Below are positions 18,451-29,540 of a DNA stretch of 64,000 nucleotides, piece after piece (the stretch's first letter is position 1; every line of letters starts with the position of its first letter). The notes beneath the pieces are model-generated. The model ran no database searches. It was not told where the DNA came from and was given only the letters and a program-made list of their open reading frames with translations. A program made the position numbers and the translations under genes. Source of the DNA: Parerythrobacter lutipelagi (lineage in GTDB: Bacteria > Pseudomonadota > Alphaproteobacteria > Sphingomonadales > Sphingomonadaceae); the NCBI RefSeq assembly GCF_005434975.1, contig NZ_SKCJ01000002.1:806001-870000 (forward strand), read 5' to 3'.

Positions 18451-19212
18451 GTGCGTCTACCATCCATGGACGATGTAGGACAGCAATCGGGTGCGTGGCC
18501 GCAATGCGCGGCAATCTTCGGTGCGACAGGAGGGATCGGATCTGCGCTGTGCCGCGAACTGATTGCTCGCGGGACCGCGACCGTCTTCGCCGGTTCACGA
18601 GCCGGGAACGGGCCCGAAGACTCGTCTGTCAGACCGTTCCGGTTTGATCTTGCCGACGAGACCACGATAGTTGAAGCCGCTGCCATGATGAAGGCGACCC
18701 CGCCCGATCTGGTGATCGTCGCAAGCGGGGTTCTGACGCTCGCCGACGGAACAGGTCCCGAGCGCAGCTACAAATCGCTCGATCCGGGCGCAATGGCGCA
18801 GATATTCGCAGCCAATACCTTGGGCCCGGCACTGGTGGCCAAGCACATGCTGCCCCTGTTCGCGCGCGATCGTCGCTGCCTGTTTGGTGCTTTGTCTGCG
18901 CGGGTCGGTTCAATCGGCGACAACCGCATCGGTGGCTGGCATTCGTACCGCGCGAGCAAGGCCGCGCTCAACATGCTGCTGAAAAATTTCGCCATCGAAT
19001 TGGGGCGTACGCACAGGCAGACGATTGTCGCAGGCCTGCATCCGGGAACAGTCGACACGGCATTGAGTGAACCGTTCCAGTCCAATTTGCCACAAGGTCA
19101 ACTGACTAACGCTGCCGATGCAGCGAAAAACCTGCTCGCCGTGATTGACGACCTCACGCCTGACGACAGTGGCGGCGTGTTTGACTGGCAAGGCAAGCGG
19201 GTGCCGGACTAG
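18451..19212 (+). CDS. short-chain dehydrogenase/reductase (C-factor-like)
   Basis: 253 residues from a GTG with GAAGGC just upstream; the in-frame ATG five codons later (18466) has no visible ribosome site but cannot be excluded. Rossmann motif GATGGIGSAL (residues 24-33), active-site Tyr166-x3-Lys170 in SYRASKAALN, and the CsgA/C-factor-like ending GVFDWQGKRVPD. NAD(P)-dependent oxidoreductase of unknown substrate. Transcribed away from sdhB across a 219-bp gap. Its TAG stop lies in the palindrome CTAG, which is also the stop of the convergent nucleotidyltransferase gene. Confidence 0.87.
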   Translation: MRLPSMDDVGQQSGAWPQCAAIFGATGGIGSALCRELIARGTATVFAGSRAGNGPEDSSVRPFRFDLADETTIVEAAAMMKATPPDLVIVASGVLTLADGTGPERSYKSLDPGAMAQIFAANTLGPALVAKHMLPLFARDRRCLFGALSARVGSIGDNRIGGWHSYRASKAALNMLLKNFAIELGRTHRQTIVAGLHPGTVDTALSEPFQSNLPQGQLTNAADAAKNLLAVIDDLTPDDSGGVFDWQGKRVPD

Positions 19213-20015
19213 GCGGCGGGCACGGGCTTGCGCTGGGGCAGCAGCTCTTCACACACGCTGTATGTCCGCTCGTTGTCGACATCGATCGCCAGCGCGCCGT
19301 CAGCGAAAGGCGTCGCCTTGATTTCCAGACCGAAGCGTTTGCTGATGCGCTTCATCGCGCCCGGCGCATCGACCAGTCTCAAGCCCATCAGCACGATATT
19401 GAACAATCCAAAAGCACGGATCATACGGTCACGGTTGGCCTGGAACTGGCCGCCCTCGCGGAAGGCTTCCATCGCGCCGAAGGCCTTCCGGTTGGCAAGG
19501 CCGTAGATATTGCAATTGGCATAGCCGCCGTCGCGGAACTTGTAGAAATTGCGTTGCCCGTCCGGGTGGGCGGCCAGCACATCCTTGTCGCGCGCGAGCG
19601 CCAGCGTCGCGTCTGCTCCGGCCGCGAGCGTAGCGCGGATTTGGGAAAAACCATCGGCTGTGAGCAAGACGTTGTCTGCCGTCGTGATAACGAAGGGGCC
19701 TTCATCGTCCGCGGCAGCGGCGGTCACGCTGTCGACGATGCCGCTATGCGAATTGACGAACCGGATCGGAGTGCCGCAATCTGCATATTGCTCGAGCAAA
19801 GCCCCGACTTCCGCTTGCGCTTCCGGCTCGATCGAAATGCGGATTTCCGAAACATCGGGCTGCGCGGTCAGGACATCAAGCACCCACTCGATCAGCGGTT
19901 TGCCGCAAATCGGCGCAATGCACTTGTGCGAAACGCCCGCGCGTTCGGCAAGCGGGTTGACGACCCCGGCGCGCTGCGCGGCGAGAAGGATAACGGTTGT
20001 CGGGCGAATGCTCAC
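19209..20015 (-). CDS. nucleotidyltransferase (NTP_transferase / MobA-like fold)
   Basis: 268 residues from a GTG that sits six bases after AAGGAG; an upstream in-frame GTG (20030) would place that site inside the gene, so the shorter start is preferred. The N terminus has the family's LLAAQRAG loop with Lys in HKCIAPICGKPLIEWVLD, and ITTADN gives the metal-binding Asp. It resembles sugar- or alditol-phosphate nucleotidyltransferases that make NDP- or CDP-activated precursors, but the G-x-G-x-R loop is degenerate. The ATP-grasp gene lies 85 bp upstream in the same direction. Substrate unknown. Confidence 0.78.
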   Translation of the reverse strand: MSIRPTTVILLAAQRAGVVNPLAERAGVSHKCIAPICGKPLIEWVLDVLTAQPDVSEIRISIEPEAQAEVGALLEQYADCGTPIRFVNSHSGIVDSVTAAAADDEGPFVITTADNVLLTADGFSQIRATLAAGADATLALARDKDVLAAHPDGQRNFYKFRDGGYANCNIYGLANRKAFGAMEAFREGGQFQANRDRMIRAFGLFNIVLMGLRLVDAPGAMKRISKRFGLEIKATPFADGALAIDVDNERTYSVCEELLPQRKPVPAA

Positions 20016-20100
20016 GTTGTTCTCCTTCACGCAGCGGTAGGGCGGCTGCGCGCCGTATTAGGCTTCTGCACAACGGCTGCAACCGCTACGCGGGAAGCGC

Positions 20101-21114
20101 TCAGCTGATGAGCGCATTGCGCCGCCAGCTTTCAGCCAGCAGTGTTTCGAGCAGATCGGCATGGCTGAAACCGGCGTAGCTCGCTGCCTTGGCCATGACC
20201 TTTTCGGACCACAGATTGCAGTTGAGATTGATTTCAATGAAATTGATGTCGCCGGTCTTCAAATCGACGCGAAACTCGATCCGGCCGTAGTCGAAAGGCA
20301 AAAACTCGCGTGCGACCTTCTTTGCCATCTCAGTAATTTTCGGCGCAAATTCTGGATGTTCGAACGTTTTCAGTGCCGCCTTCTCGGTGTTCTGGACGAG
20401 GTCGCGCTTCTCGTAATAAGTCCACAGCTTCTGCGTGTCCTCGCGTTCGTACCATAGCATCGGCAGGGGGGTGGGTTCGTCATTCAGCGTGATGAAAGCG
20501 CACTGGACATCGTAGCCGTCAAGATAGGGCTCGACGATGGCATCGTGGCCCTGGCCGTGAATGTTGGCGATGGCATTGGTCACACCGTTCCAGTCGAAGG
20601 CGTCGGAAATACCCCAGCTGGCCGACGAGGCATTCGGCTTGATGACCCAGCGCCCATCTGGAGAGGGGGGCAGATCCTTTTCAAGCACCGGCGCGCCCTT
20701 GCGATAGCAGAACCATGGGGCGGTCGGGACACCCGCGTGGGTGCAGGTCAGTTTGGATACCGACTTGTCATCCCCCAATCCGCGCAGGAAGGGCATCGCT
20801 CCGAGGTAAGGAATGCGGTGCATGTTGCACAGGATCGGGATCAGCATCTCGCTGTTAACGAACCCCCCGCGATTGAGCAGCGGGAAAACGTAATCGACAT
20901 CGGGCCGTTCGAACAACACCTTGTAAGTGTTGGCGAGCTCGAGATTCAAACCGAGATCTTCCAGCGTGGTGCGCACTTCGTGGTGGTATATTGCATGATT
21001 GCCATCTTCCGGGTGCATCCCGCCGCCCCACAGCACATGCTTCGCCATGAACAGCAGGCGAACCCGCTCCTTGGCTTCGTCTGGAATGCGCAATGGTTCG
21101 ATGGCAGTGGTCAT
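20101..21114 (-). CDS. ATP-grasp ligase (D-alanine-D-alanine ligase-like)
   Basis: 337 residues. ATP-grasp features: WVIKPNASSASWGIS (nucleotide-binding lysine and glycine/serine-rich loop), AIVEPYLDG, and the metal-binding C-terminal motif FIEINLNCN followed by the ligase-like ending YAGFSHADLLETLL. It should join a carboxylate to an amine through an acyl phosphate. The genome would need a normal Ddl in the dcw cluster, and the N-terminal half (LWGGGMHPEDGNHAIYHHEV) does not look like Ddl, so this is probably a peptide or amino-acid ligase for another product. Same strand as the nucleotidyltransferase downstream. Confidence 0.75.
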   Translation of the reverse strand: MTTAIEPLRIPDEAKERVRLLFMAKHVLWGGGMHPEDGNHAIYHHEVRTTLEDLGLNLELANTYKVLFERPDVDYVFPLLNRGGFVNSEMLIPILCNMHRIPYLGAMPFLRGLGDDKSVSKLTCTHAGVPTAPWFCYRKGAPVLEKDLPPSPDGRWVIKPNASSASWGISDAFDWNGVTNAIANIHGQGHDAIVEPYLDGYDVQCAFITLNDEPTPLPMLWYEREDTQKLWTYYEKRDLVQNTEKAALKTFEHPEFAPKITEMAKKVAREFLPFDYGRIEFRVDLKTGDINFIEINLNCNLWSEKVMAKAASYAGFSHADLLETLLAESWRRNALIS

Positions 21115-21188
21115 AGAGGGCCTCGATTGTTGGATCGAAATCCGCTTCTAAAGACAATGCTGCGCTGCGAAAAGCGAAAAGCTGACGC

Positions 21189-22085
21189 TTAGATGCCCGC
21201 TTTCTTTGCTGTGTCGAGGATCGCACCGACAAAACCGAGCGGGTCGTCTTCCTGAATGAAGTGGCCGCCCTTCAGCGTTCTGTGCAGGTCGTTGTCGCGC
21301 GCCCCCGGGACTCGCTCCTTGAATTGCGCGTCGCCGCCGCGAGTAATCGGATCGCGATCAGAGAAGCAGCAGGTAAACGGCTTGTCGAAGGTTTCGAGAG
21401 CTTTCCACGCTTCCAGCTGGTCAGGCACAGCTTCGTTTTTACCCAGCGGGACCAGCGACGGGAAAATCCGGGCACCGGCCTTGCTGCCACGCGTATCGAA
21501 TGGTGCATCATAGGCAGCGACCACACTCTTGGGCAGATCTGTCGTGGTCGCTTTCTGGATAATGCCGCCGATGGGAAACACCGGACTATATTTCGAAAAG
21601 GCGCGCCATTTGGCAAAGGCGGGCGGCGCTTCCTGTCCGGAGGGAAGGCCGCCATTGGACAACACGACACCGGCGAACTTTTCCGGCATGGCGGCAACCA
21701 GCCTCAGCCCGACCAGCGAGCCCCAATCCTGGCAGGCGAGGATCACGTTGTTGAGCCCCAGAGCCTCGAACCATTCGCGCATCCACGCAACATGGCCGGC
21801 ATAGGTGTAGGCGTCCTTGTCCGTCGGTTTGTCAGACTTGCCGAAGCCGATGAGGTCCGGCGCAAGCACACGATACCCGCCTTCGATCACCGGACCGATC
21901 ATCTTGCGATAAAGGTAACTCCAGCTCGGCTCGCCATGCATCATCAGCACAGGCGGAGCATCGCGCGGCCCCTCGTCGACATAATGCAGCCTCAGGCCGT
22001 CGCCGAGCACGTGATAGCGCGGGTCATACGGATAATCCGCAATTTTGGCGAACCGGTCGTCCGGTGTTCGATGAACCTTGCCCAT
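21189..22085 (-). CDS. haloalkane dehalogenase, HLD-I (DhlA-like) type
   Basis: 298 residues, alpha/beta hydrolase. The residue set follows DhlA of Xanthobacter: HGEPSWSYLYRKM (50-62, oxyanion loop), nucleophile Asp120 followed by halide-binding Trp121 (CQDWGS), a second candidate halide Trp160 in FAKWRAF, acid Asp245 in FSDRDPI and base His275 in KGGHFIQ. This supports hydrolytic removal of halide from a haloalkane, with no cofactor. DhlA's Asp260 lies in the same place as Asp245 here, which defines subfamily HLD-I; other subfamilies put the acid after strand 6. Epoxide hydrolase is less likely because it lacks Trp after the nucleophile. Divergent from the methyltransferase gene. Confidence 0.88.
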   Translation of the reverse strand: MGKVHRTPDDRFAKIADYPYDPRYHVLGDGLRLHYVDEGPRDAPPVLMMHGEPSWSYLYRKMIGPVIEGGYRVLAPDLIGFGKSDKPTDKDAYTYAGHVAWMREWFEALGLNNVILACQDWGSLVGLRLVAAMPEKFAGVVLSNGGLPSGQEAPPAFAKWRAFSKYSPVFPIGGIIQKATTTDLPKSVVAAYDAPFDTRGSKAGARIFPSLVPLGKNEAVPDQLEAWKALETFDKPFTCCFSDRDPITRGGDAQFKERVPGARDNDLHRTLKGGHFIQEDDPLGFVGAILDTAKKAGI

Positions 22086-22148
22086 GGTCAGTCTCCCCGA
22101 TGCAACCTATCATGCCGCGAAGAGCGCGAAAGGGAAGAGGAAAAAGCG

Positions 22149-22784
22149 ATGGGCGTGGCAAGTTGGTGGGATGCGCACGGAGTACCGAGAGTGATCAAGT
22201 TCGCTTGCGGCATGCCGGCAATCATGAAGTTGCGATCGCAAGTCGTTCCCATGGCAGCAGGCGACGTGTTCGAGCTCGGCTGCGGCGGGGGCATCAACCA
22301 GCAATTTTATCGTGCGGGCGCAATTACACGCTATGCCGGGATCGACCCGGGCGGGAAGCTGCTTGAATACGCGCGGGCCGAGGCAGAAAAGAAAGGGTGG
22401 AAGGCGGATATCCGCGACGGGATCGGCGAAGATATTCCATTCGACGACGAGAGCTTCGATACTGTGGTGTGCACCTACACGATGTGCTCGGTCCAGGATC
22501 AGGCACAAGTGGTACGAGAGATGCGGCGGATCCTGAAGCCCGGCGGCAAACTCTTGTTTCTGGAGCATGGACGGGCGCCCGATGCACAGGTCGCACGCTG
22601 GCAGGATAGAATCGAACCATGGTGGAAGCCGTTTGCCGGCGGGTGCCACTTAACCCGGCCGATAACTCAGGCGGTAACAGACGGCGGTTTCGAGGTGGAT
22701 GCCCTCGGCGCGCGCTATTTGCCGAAAACCCCGAAATCGATCGGCTGGAACGAGTGGGGCGTCGGAGTAAAAGCTGGGGAATAA
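22149..22784 (+). CDS. class I SAM-dependent methyltransferase
   Basis: 211 residues; GGGAAGAGG precedes the ATG. Motif I is VFELGCGGGIN, the acidic end of strand 2 is YAGIDPGG, and motif IV/post-II is FDTVVCTYTMCSV, giving a Methyltransf_11/UbiE-like Rossmann fold; LKPGGKLLFLEHG is the usual post-III loop. Soluble, no extra domain, so a small molecule is the likely substrate. Shares the 63-bp upstream region with the divergent dehalogenase gene. The C-terminal WNEWGVGVKAGE is typical of phospholipid/quinone methyltransferase relatives, but the substrate is unassigned. Confidence 0.88.
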   Translation: MGVASWWDAHGVPRVIKFACGMPAIMKLRSQVVPMAAGDVFELGCGGGINQQFYRAGAITRYAGIDPGGKLLEYARAEAEKKGWKADIRDGIGEDIPFDDESFDTVVCTYTMCSVQDQAQVVREMRRILKPGGKLLFLEHGRAPDAQVARWQDRIEPWWKPFAGGCHLTRPITQAVTDGGFEVDALGARYLPKTPKSIGWNEWGVGVKAGE

Positions 22785-22813
22785 AGACCGCGGAGCAAAT
22801 GCGGGGGAGTAAA

Positions 22814-22837
22814 GGCGGGAGCCTGATGGCCCCCGCC
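22814..22837. terminator. hairpin between convergent methyltransferase and rne genes
   Basis: GGCGGGAGCC, loop TGAT, GGCCCCCGCC: a 10-bp stem with one mismatch, placed 29 bp after the methyltransferase stop and 12 bp after the rne stop. Neither strand has a clear run of T after it, so it may act as a two-way attenuating or RNA-protecting 3' hairpin rather than a classic Rho-independent terminator. Confidence 0.45.
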
Positions 22838-22849
22838 TGATACTTCACA

Positions 22850-25543
<2,694 letters not shown>

Positions 25544-25978
25544 TTATTATTCTCCAAACGCCTCCGGGCGGGGCAGACCCCGCGATAGGAGGGCGTTCAT
25601 ATGTGTGGGAGCCAGCGGCCACCGTTGGCGCGCTGGCGATATCGGACCGGACCGGGCGCATTTGAGCGCTGTGCCGGAGTGATGTGTCTGCCGAATAGAG
25701 AGAGCGCATTGGGTGCGCTGCCGGACCCGTCGATGCAGCGGCGCAGCTCGAAAACTGCGGCGACTGGATCGGGGAGAGGCTTCTCATGTCTGCATCAACC
25801 TGTTGAATGCTCCGCGCAGGATGCCGGAGCCAAACCCGGGTTAAGCAGCCATAGTGCAAACAAAAGTGTTGCCTTGGCTGCAGGTCGCCCCGATTTGATG
25901 GAAGTTAGCTAGCACCGTGGGTTTCACCCCGCAACCATATTGCGCAATCCCACCGCAACACCCTAACAGTGTCGCGTA
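25544..25978. other. 435-bp intergenic region between divergent rne and amidase genes
   Basis: Holds the 5' leader of rne on the - strand and the upstream region of the amidase on the + strand. The only strong structure I see is the hairpin beside the rne ribosome site. Small open frames here have no ribosome site or recognisable protein character. No confident promoter motif found. Confidence 0.6.
25559..25595 (-). promoter_or_regulatory. rne: nested hairpin in the rne leader
   Basis: Inner stem GCGGGG, loop CAGA, CCCCGC (25568-25583) inside an outer stem CGCCTCC/GGAGGGCG (25559-25565 with 25588-25595, one bulge). It ends three to four bases upstream of the rne GGAG site. In gammaproteobacteria the rne leader is a target of RNase E autoregulation; whether this structure does the same is an inference. 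Confidence 0.45.
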
Positions 25979-26851
25979 ATGTCATTGCGCATACAACTCT
26001 GGCTGATTTTCCTTGCTCCGGTGCTGCTGGTTGCCGGGCTCGTCGCGTTCGGTTTGACCATCCCGATCCCGCATCTCGGGCGCGAATATGTCGTTCGGGT
26101 CGCTTTGCCCGAGGCAGGTTCGCCGGTCGACCTCCCTGAAATCCTTGGCCCGGAAGATCGCTCACGACCGCTCGTGGTCATCGATGCGGGGCATGGGGGA
26201 AAAGATCCCGGCGCCAGCGGAGCCGGCTACCGCGAAAAGGATGTCGTTCTAGGCCTGGCGAAAGCGTTGCGTGACGAGCTGCTCAGGCAGGGCGGTGTGC
26301 GGGTTGCTTTGACGCGTGATGACGACACGTTTCTCGTGCTTGAAGAGCGCCCGGAAATCGCGCGACGGATGAGCGCAGACCTTTTCATTTCGATCCATGC
26401 CGATTCTGCCGGCGAAATAAGTGCAGTGAACGGCGCGAGCATCTATACGCTTTCGAGCGAAGCGTCGAGCGAAGCGGCCGCGCGTTTTGCCGAGCGGGAG
26501 AACAATGCAGACGCGGTAAATGGTGTGCAACTCGCCGGCAAAAGTGACGAGATAAGCACCATTCTGGTCGAGCTATCCCAGCGGCGCGTACAGGAAACCA
26601 GCGCCGAATTCGCTCGCCTGATCACCCGGGAAGGCCAGGGGACGCTTCGGTTTCATCCGCAATCGCGCCGTTCGGCGGCCCTGGCTGTCTTGCGCGCGCC
26701 TGACGTCCCGGCTGTGCTATACGAATCCGGCTTCGTGACAAATCCGGCAGATGCAGAGCGACTGACATCCGCTGAAGGAAAACGGGATTTCGCGGAAGCG
26801 ATGGCCCGTGCGGTGCGCATATTCTTCGCCCGCCAGTCCAGCTCATCGTAG
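25979..26851 (+). CDS. N-acetylmuramoyl-L-alanine amidase (Amidase_3)
   Basis: 290 residues. An N-terminal membrane helix (about 6-27) anchors or exports the enzyme, then a short linker and the Amidase_3 domain. Zinc ligands: His72 (IDAGHGG), Glu86 (REKD) and His140 (ISIHAD); catalytic Glu249 in VLYESGFVTN. It cuts the lactyl-peptide bond of peptidoglycan during daughter-cell separation. There is no AMIN domain, unlike E. coli AmiC. The start has no good ribosome site. Followed 60 bp later by PBP1A, so the two form a cell-wall pair. Confidence 0.93.
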   Translation: MSLRIQLWLIFLAPVLLVAGLVAFGLTIPIPHLGREYVVRVALPEAGSPVDLPEILGPEDRSRPLVVIDAGHGGKDPGASGAGYREKDVVLGLAKALRDELLRQGGVRVALTRDDDTFLVLEERPEIARRMSADLFISIHADSAGEISAVNGASIYTLSSEASSEAAARFAERENNADAVNGVQLAGKSDEISTILVELSQRRVQETSAEFARLITREGQGTLRFHPQSRRSAALAVLRAPDVPAVLYESGFVTNPADAERLTSAEGKRDFAEAMARAVRIFFARQSSSS

Positions 26852-26911
26852 ATTACCCTGTAAAGCTGCTGGCGCTATTCAGAATCTGCATGCTAAAGGC
26901 CGCGCAGAACC

Positions 26912-29452
26912 ATGGCAGACACTACGCTTCAATCGATCAGCTATCGCATTCGGCGCGAGGCCAGCGGCTTTATGGCCTGGCTCAAGCCAAAGGCCGAAGT
27001 GGCAACCGAATGGTTCCGCAGCAATTGGCGTGAAAAGCGCTGGTTTCGTTGGGCGAGTTCAGCACTGGGTGCGTTCCTGCTGATATTTCTTGCTGGTTAT
27101 ATAGTACTGACCCGCGATCTTCCCGACGTGGAAACGCTCCGCGATTACGAGCCTCCTCTGCCGACCGTCGTTCGGGGATACGACGGTGAGATCGTCCATA
27201 GCTACGCGCGCGACCGGCGAGTACAGCTCCAGTATGCAGACTTTCCCGAGCCGCTGATCGAAGCGTTTCTCGCCGCAGAGGACAAGACTTTCTTCAGCCA
27301 TGGCGGAATCGACGCGGGCGGCCTTGCCGGGGCGGTGATCGACTATGTCAGCAAGATGGGCAGCGGAGAGCGTGCCGTCGGCGGCTCGACCATTACCCAG
27401 CAGGTCGCCAAGAATATCTTTCTTTCGAAAGAGTACTCCATCACCCGCAAACTGCGCGAGATGATTCTGGCTCGCCGCATTGAAGGTGTGCTCGATAAGC
27501 AGGAAATTCTCGAACTCTACCTCAACGAGATTCCGCTTGGCCGCCGCAGCTTCGGTGTGCAGGCCGCCGCGAGAACATATTTCGACAAGGATGTCGGCGA
27601 TCTCGAGCTTCACGAGGCGGCCTATCTGGCGATTCTGCCGAAAGCGCCGGAGACTTACAGCCGCGAACGCAATTTCGACCAGGCGATGGAGCGGCGCAAT
27701 TTCGTGCTCGACCAAATGGCTGCGAACGACTTCATAACTGCAGCGGAAGCCAGCACAGCCAAAAGCCGGCCTCTGGGTATCGTCAATTCTCGCACATTGC
27801 GTTCAGCCGATGCGGGTTACTTCCTCGAAGAAGTCCGGCGCCAATTGCTCGATCAGTTTGGCGAAAGCGCTGAGGATGGTCCGAACAGCATTTATGCCGG
27901 CGGGCTTTGGGTGCGGACTTCGCTCGACCCGGACTTGCAAGCAGCCGCGCGCGATGCACTGCGCCAAGGCCTGATTCGGTATCATGCCGGCCGCGGCTGG
28001 AGCGGTTCAATTGCCACCATCAATTTTGACGACGGTCCGTGGCAGCAGCAGCTTGCCAGCTCTCCGCTCGGGATAAATTACCAGGATTGGCGTGTCGGGG
28101 TGGTTACCGAACGCAGCGGTTCGAGCGCGACCATTGGCTTTTCGGATGGCGAGACTTTCCCGCTCAGCGGTTTGCCCAGTGCACTGAAGGCGGGCGATGT
28201 CATTGCAGCAAAGAAAGCAGGCAACGGCTACAGCGTCGGCACCGTTCCCGCAGTATCCGGGGGCTTTGTGGCGCAAATGCCGACCACGGGGCGTGTTCTG
28301 GCCATGCAGGGCGGTTTTGACGACCGCTTGTCCGATTTCAACCGGGCCACGCAAGCAGAGCGTCAGCCTGGCTCGACAATCAAGCCATTCGTCTATGCGA
28401 CCGGTCTGGAAAATGGATTCACGCCTGCGACGGAAGTGCCTGATCAAACCTATTGCTATTATCAGGGGTCGCGATTGGGCGAGAAGTGTTTCCGCAATTC
28501 CGGCGGCGGCGGTGGCGGTATCCACACGATGCGCTGGGGACTTGAACAGTCGCGCAATTTGATGACCATTCATATCGCGATGGAATCGGGCATGCCCAAG
28601 GTCATCGAGACATTCAAGAATTTGGATATCGGCAGTTACGAGCCCTATCCTGCGTTCGCGCTTGGTGCTGGCGAGACAACTGTGATGAAGATGGTCAATG
28701 CCTATTCGGCGCTGGCCAATCATGGGCGGATGAACAAGCCGACGCTGGTTGACTATGTGCAGGATCGGCGGGGCAAGGTTATCTGGCGGGCCGACAATCG
28801 GGATTGCACCGGCTGCAACATGGCAGAGTGGGATGGCACGGCCATGCCGCGCTTCGGGCTGACCGGGGTTCAGGCGATGGATGCCCGCACCGCGTATCAG
28901 ACTGTCCATATGCTGGAAGGGGTCGTCCAGCGCGGCACGGGAACAGTGCTGCGCAGTCTGGACATGCCGATGTTCGGAAAGACCGGGACGACGACCGGCC
29001 CCACCGACGTCTGGTTCATCGGCGGAACTTCCGATCTGATTGCCGGCGCCTATGTCGGTTACGACACGCCTCGCAACCTGGGCGGCTATGCTCAGGGCGG
29101 CACTGTCGCAGCACCGATTATCAAGGCGTTTTTCGAGAAAGCGAAGCCGAAGCTCCGGCCCGAACCTTTTGTTGCCCCTCCAGGGGTGCGGATGGTCCGG
29201 GTTGATCGCCTGTCTGGCAAGCGCGTGTTCGATGCATGGCCGACCGACGATCCGAAAGCGTCTGTCATTTGGGAAGCGTTCAAGCCTGATACCGAGCCGC
29301 CACGCTCGACCCGGCGAGACGAAATCGAAGCCAAGCGTCAGGAAATCCTCGCGATCATCCGGCGCGGACAGCAGGGTGCCGCGAGGGAAAACCAGAACGT
29401 GGTTGAAACCACCAAGGAAGATTTCGTCGAGGACCAGGGCGGCATCTACTAG
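26912..29452 (+). CDS. mrcA: penicillin-binding protein 1A (class A PBP)
   Basis: 846 residues. Membrane helix about 49-67, glycosyltransferase (GT51) domain with catalytic Glu123 in AAEDKTFFSHGG and GGSTITQQ, a middle OB-like insertion, then the transpeptidase with Ser488-T-I-Lys491, Ser547-R-Asn549 and Lys690-Thr-Gly. It polymerises and crosslinks peptidoglycan in the periplasm. Length and C-terminal RGQQGAARE tail are usual for alphaproteobacterial PBP1A. A Gly run (GGGGG) lies between the OB insertion and SxN motif. Pairs with the amidase upstream; prfB begins 88 bp downstream. Confidence 0.96.
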   Translation: MADTTLQSISYRIRREASGFMAWLKPKAEVATEWFRSNWREKRWFRWASSALGAFLLIFLAGYIVLTRDLPDVETLRDYEPPLPTVVRGYDGEIVHSYARDRRVQLQYADFPEPLIEAFLAAEDKTFFSHGGIDAGGLAGAVIDYVSKMGSGERAVGGSTITQQVAKNIFLSKEYSITRKLREMILARRIEGVLDKQEILELYLNEIPLGRRSFGVQAAARTYFDKDVGDLELHEAAYLAILPKAPETYSRERNFDQAMERRNFVLDQMAANDFITAAEASTAKSRPLGIVNSRTLRSADAGYFLEEVRRQLLDQFGESAEDGPNSIYAGGLWVRTSLDPDLQAAARDALRQGLIRYHAGRGWSGSIATINFDDGPWQQQLASSPLGINYQDWRVGVVTERSGSSATIGFSDGETFPLSGLPSALKAGDVIAAKKAGNGYSVGTVPAVSGGFVAQMPTTGRVLAMQGGFDDRLSDFNRATQAERQPGSTIKPFVYATGLENGFTPATEVPDQTYCYYQGSRLGEKCFRNSGGGGGGIHTMRWGLEQSRNLMTIHIAMESGMPKVIETFKNLDIGSYEPYPAFALGAGETTVMKMVNAYSALANHGRMNKPTLVDYVQDRRGKVIWRADNRDCTGCNMAEWDGTAMPRFGLTGVQAMDARTAYQTVHMLEGVVQRGTGTVLRSLDMPMFGKTGTTTGPTDVWFIGGTSDLIAGAYVGYDTPRNLGGYAQGGTVAAPIIKAFFEKAKPKLRPEPFVAPPGVRMVRVDRLSGKRVFDAWPTDDPKASVIWEAFKPDTEPPRSTRRDEIEAKRQEILAIIRRGQQGAARENQNVVETTKEDFVEDQGGIY

Positions 29453-29540
29453 GGACGATTGCCCGAATTACGCTGCCCGGTTCCCTTTACAAACCCCCGT
29501 CGTCCGCTAATCGGACCGCCAATCATTCGGAGAGAATGCC

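Noticed and set aside
21261-22148. Long + strand extension upstream of the methyltransferase start
   Set aside because: Runs antisense through the dehalogenase gene; the methyltransferase fold begins only at the ATG used here, which has a proper ribosome site.
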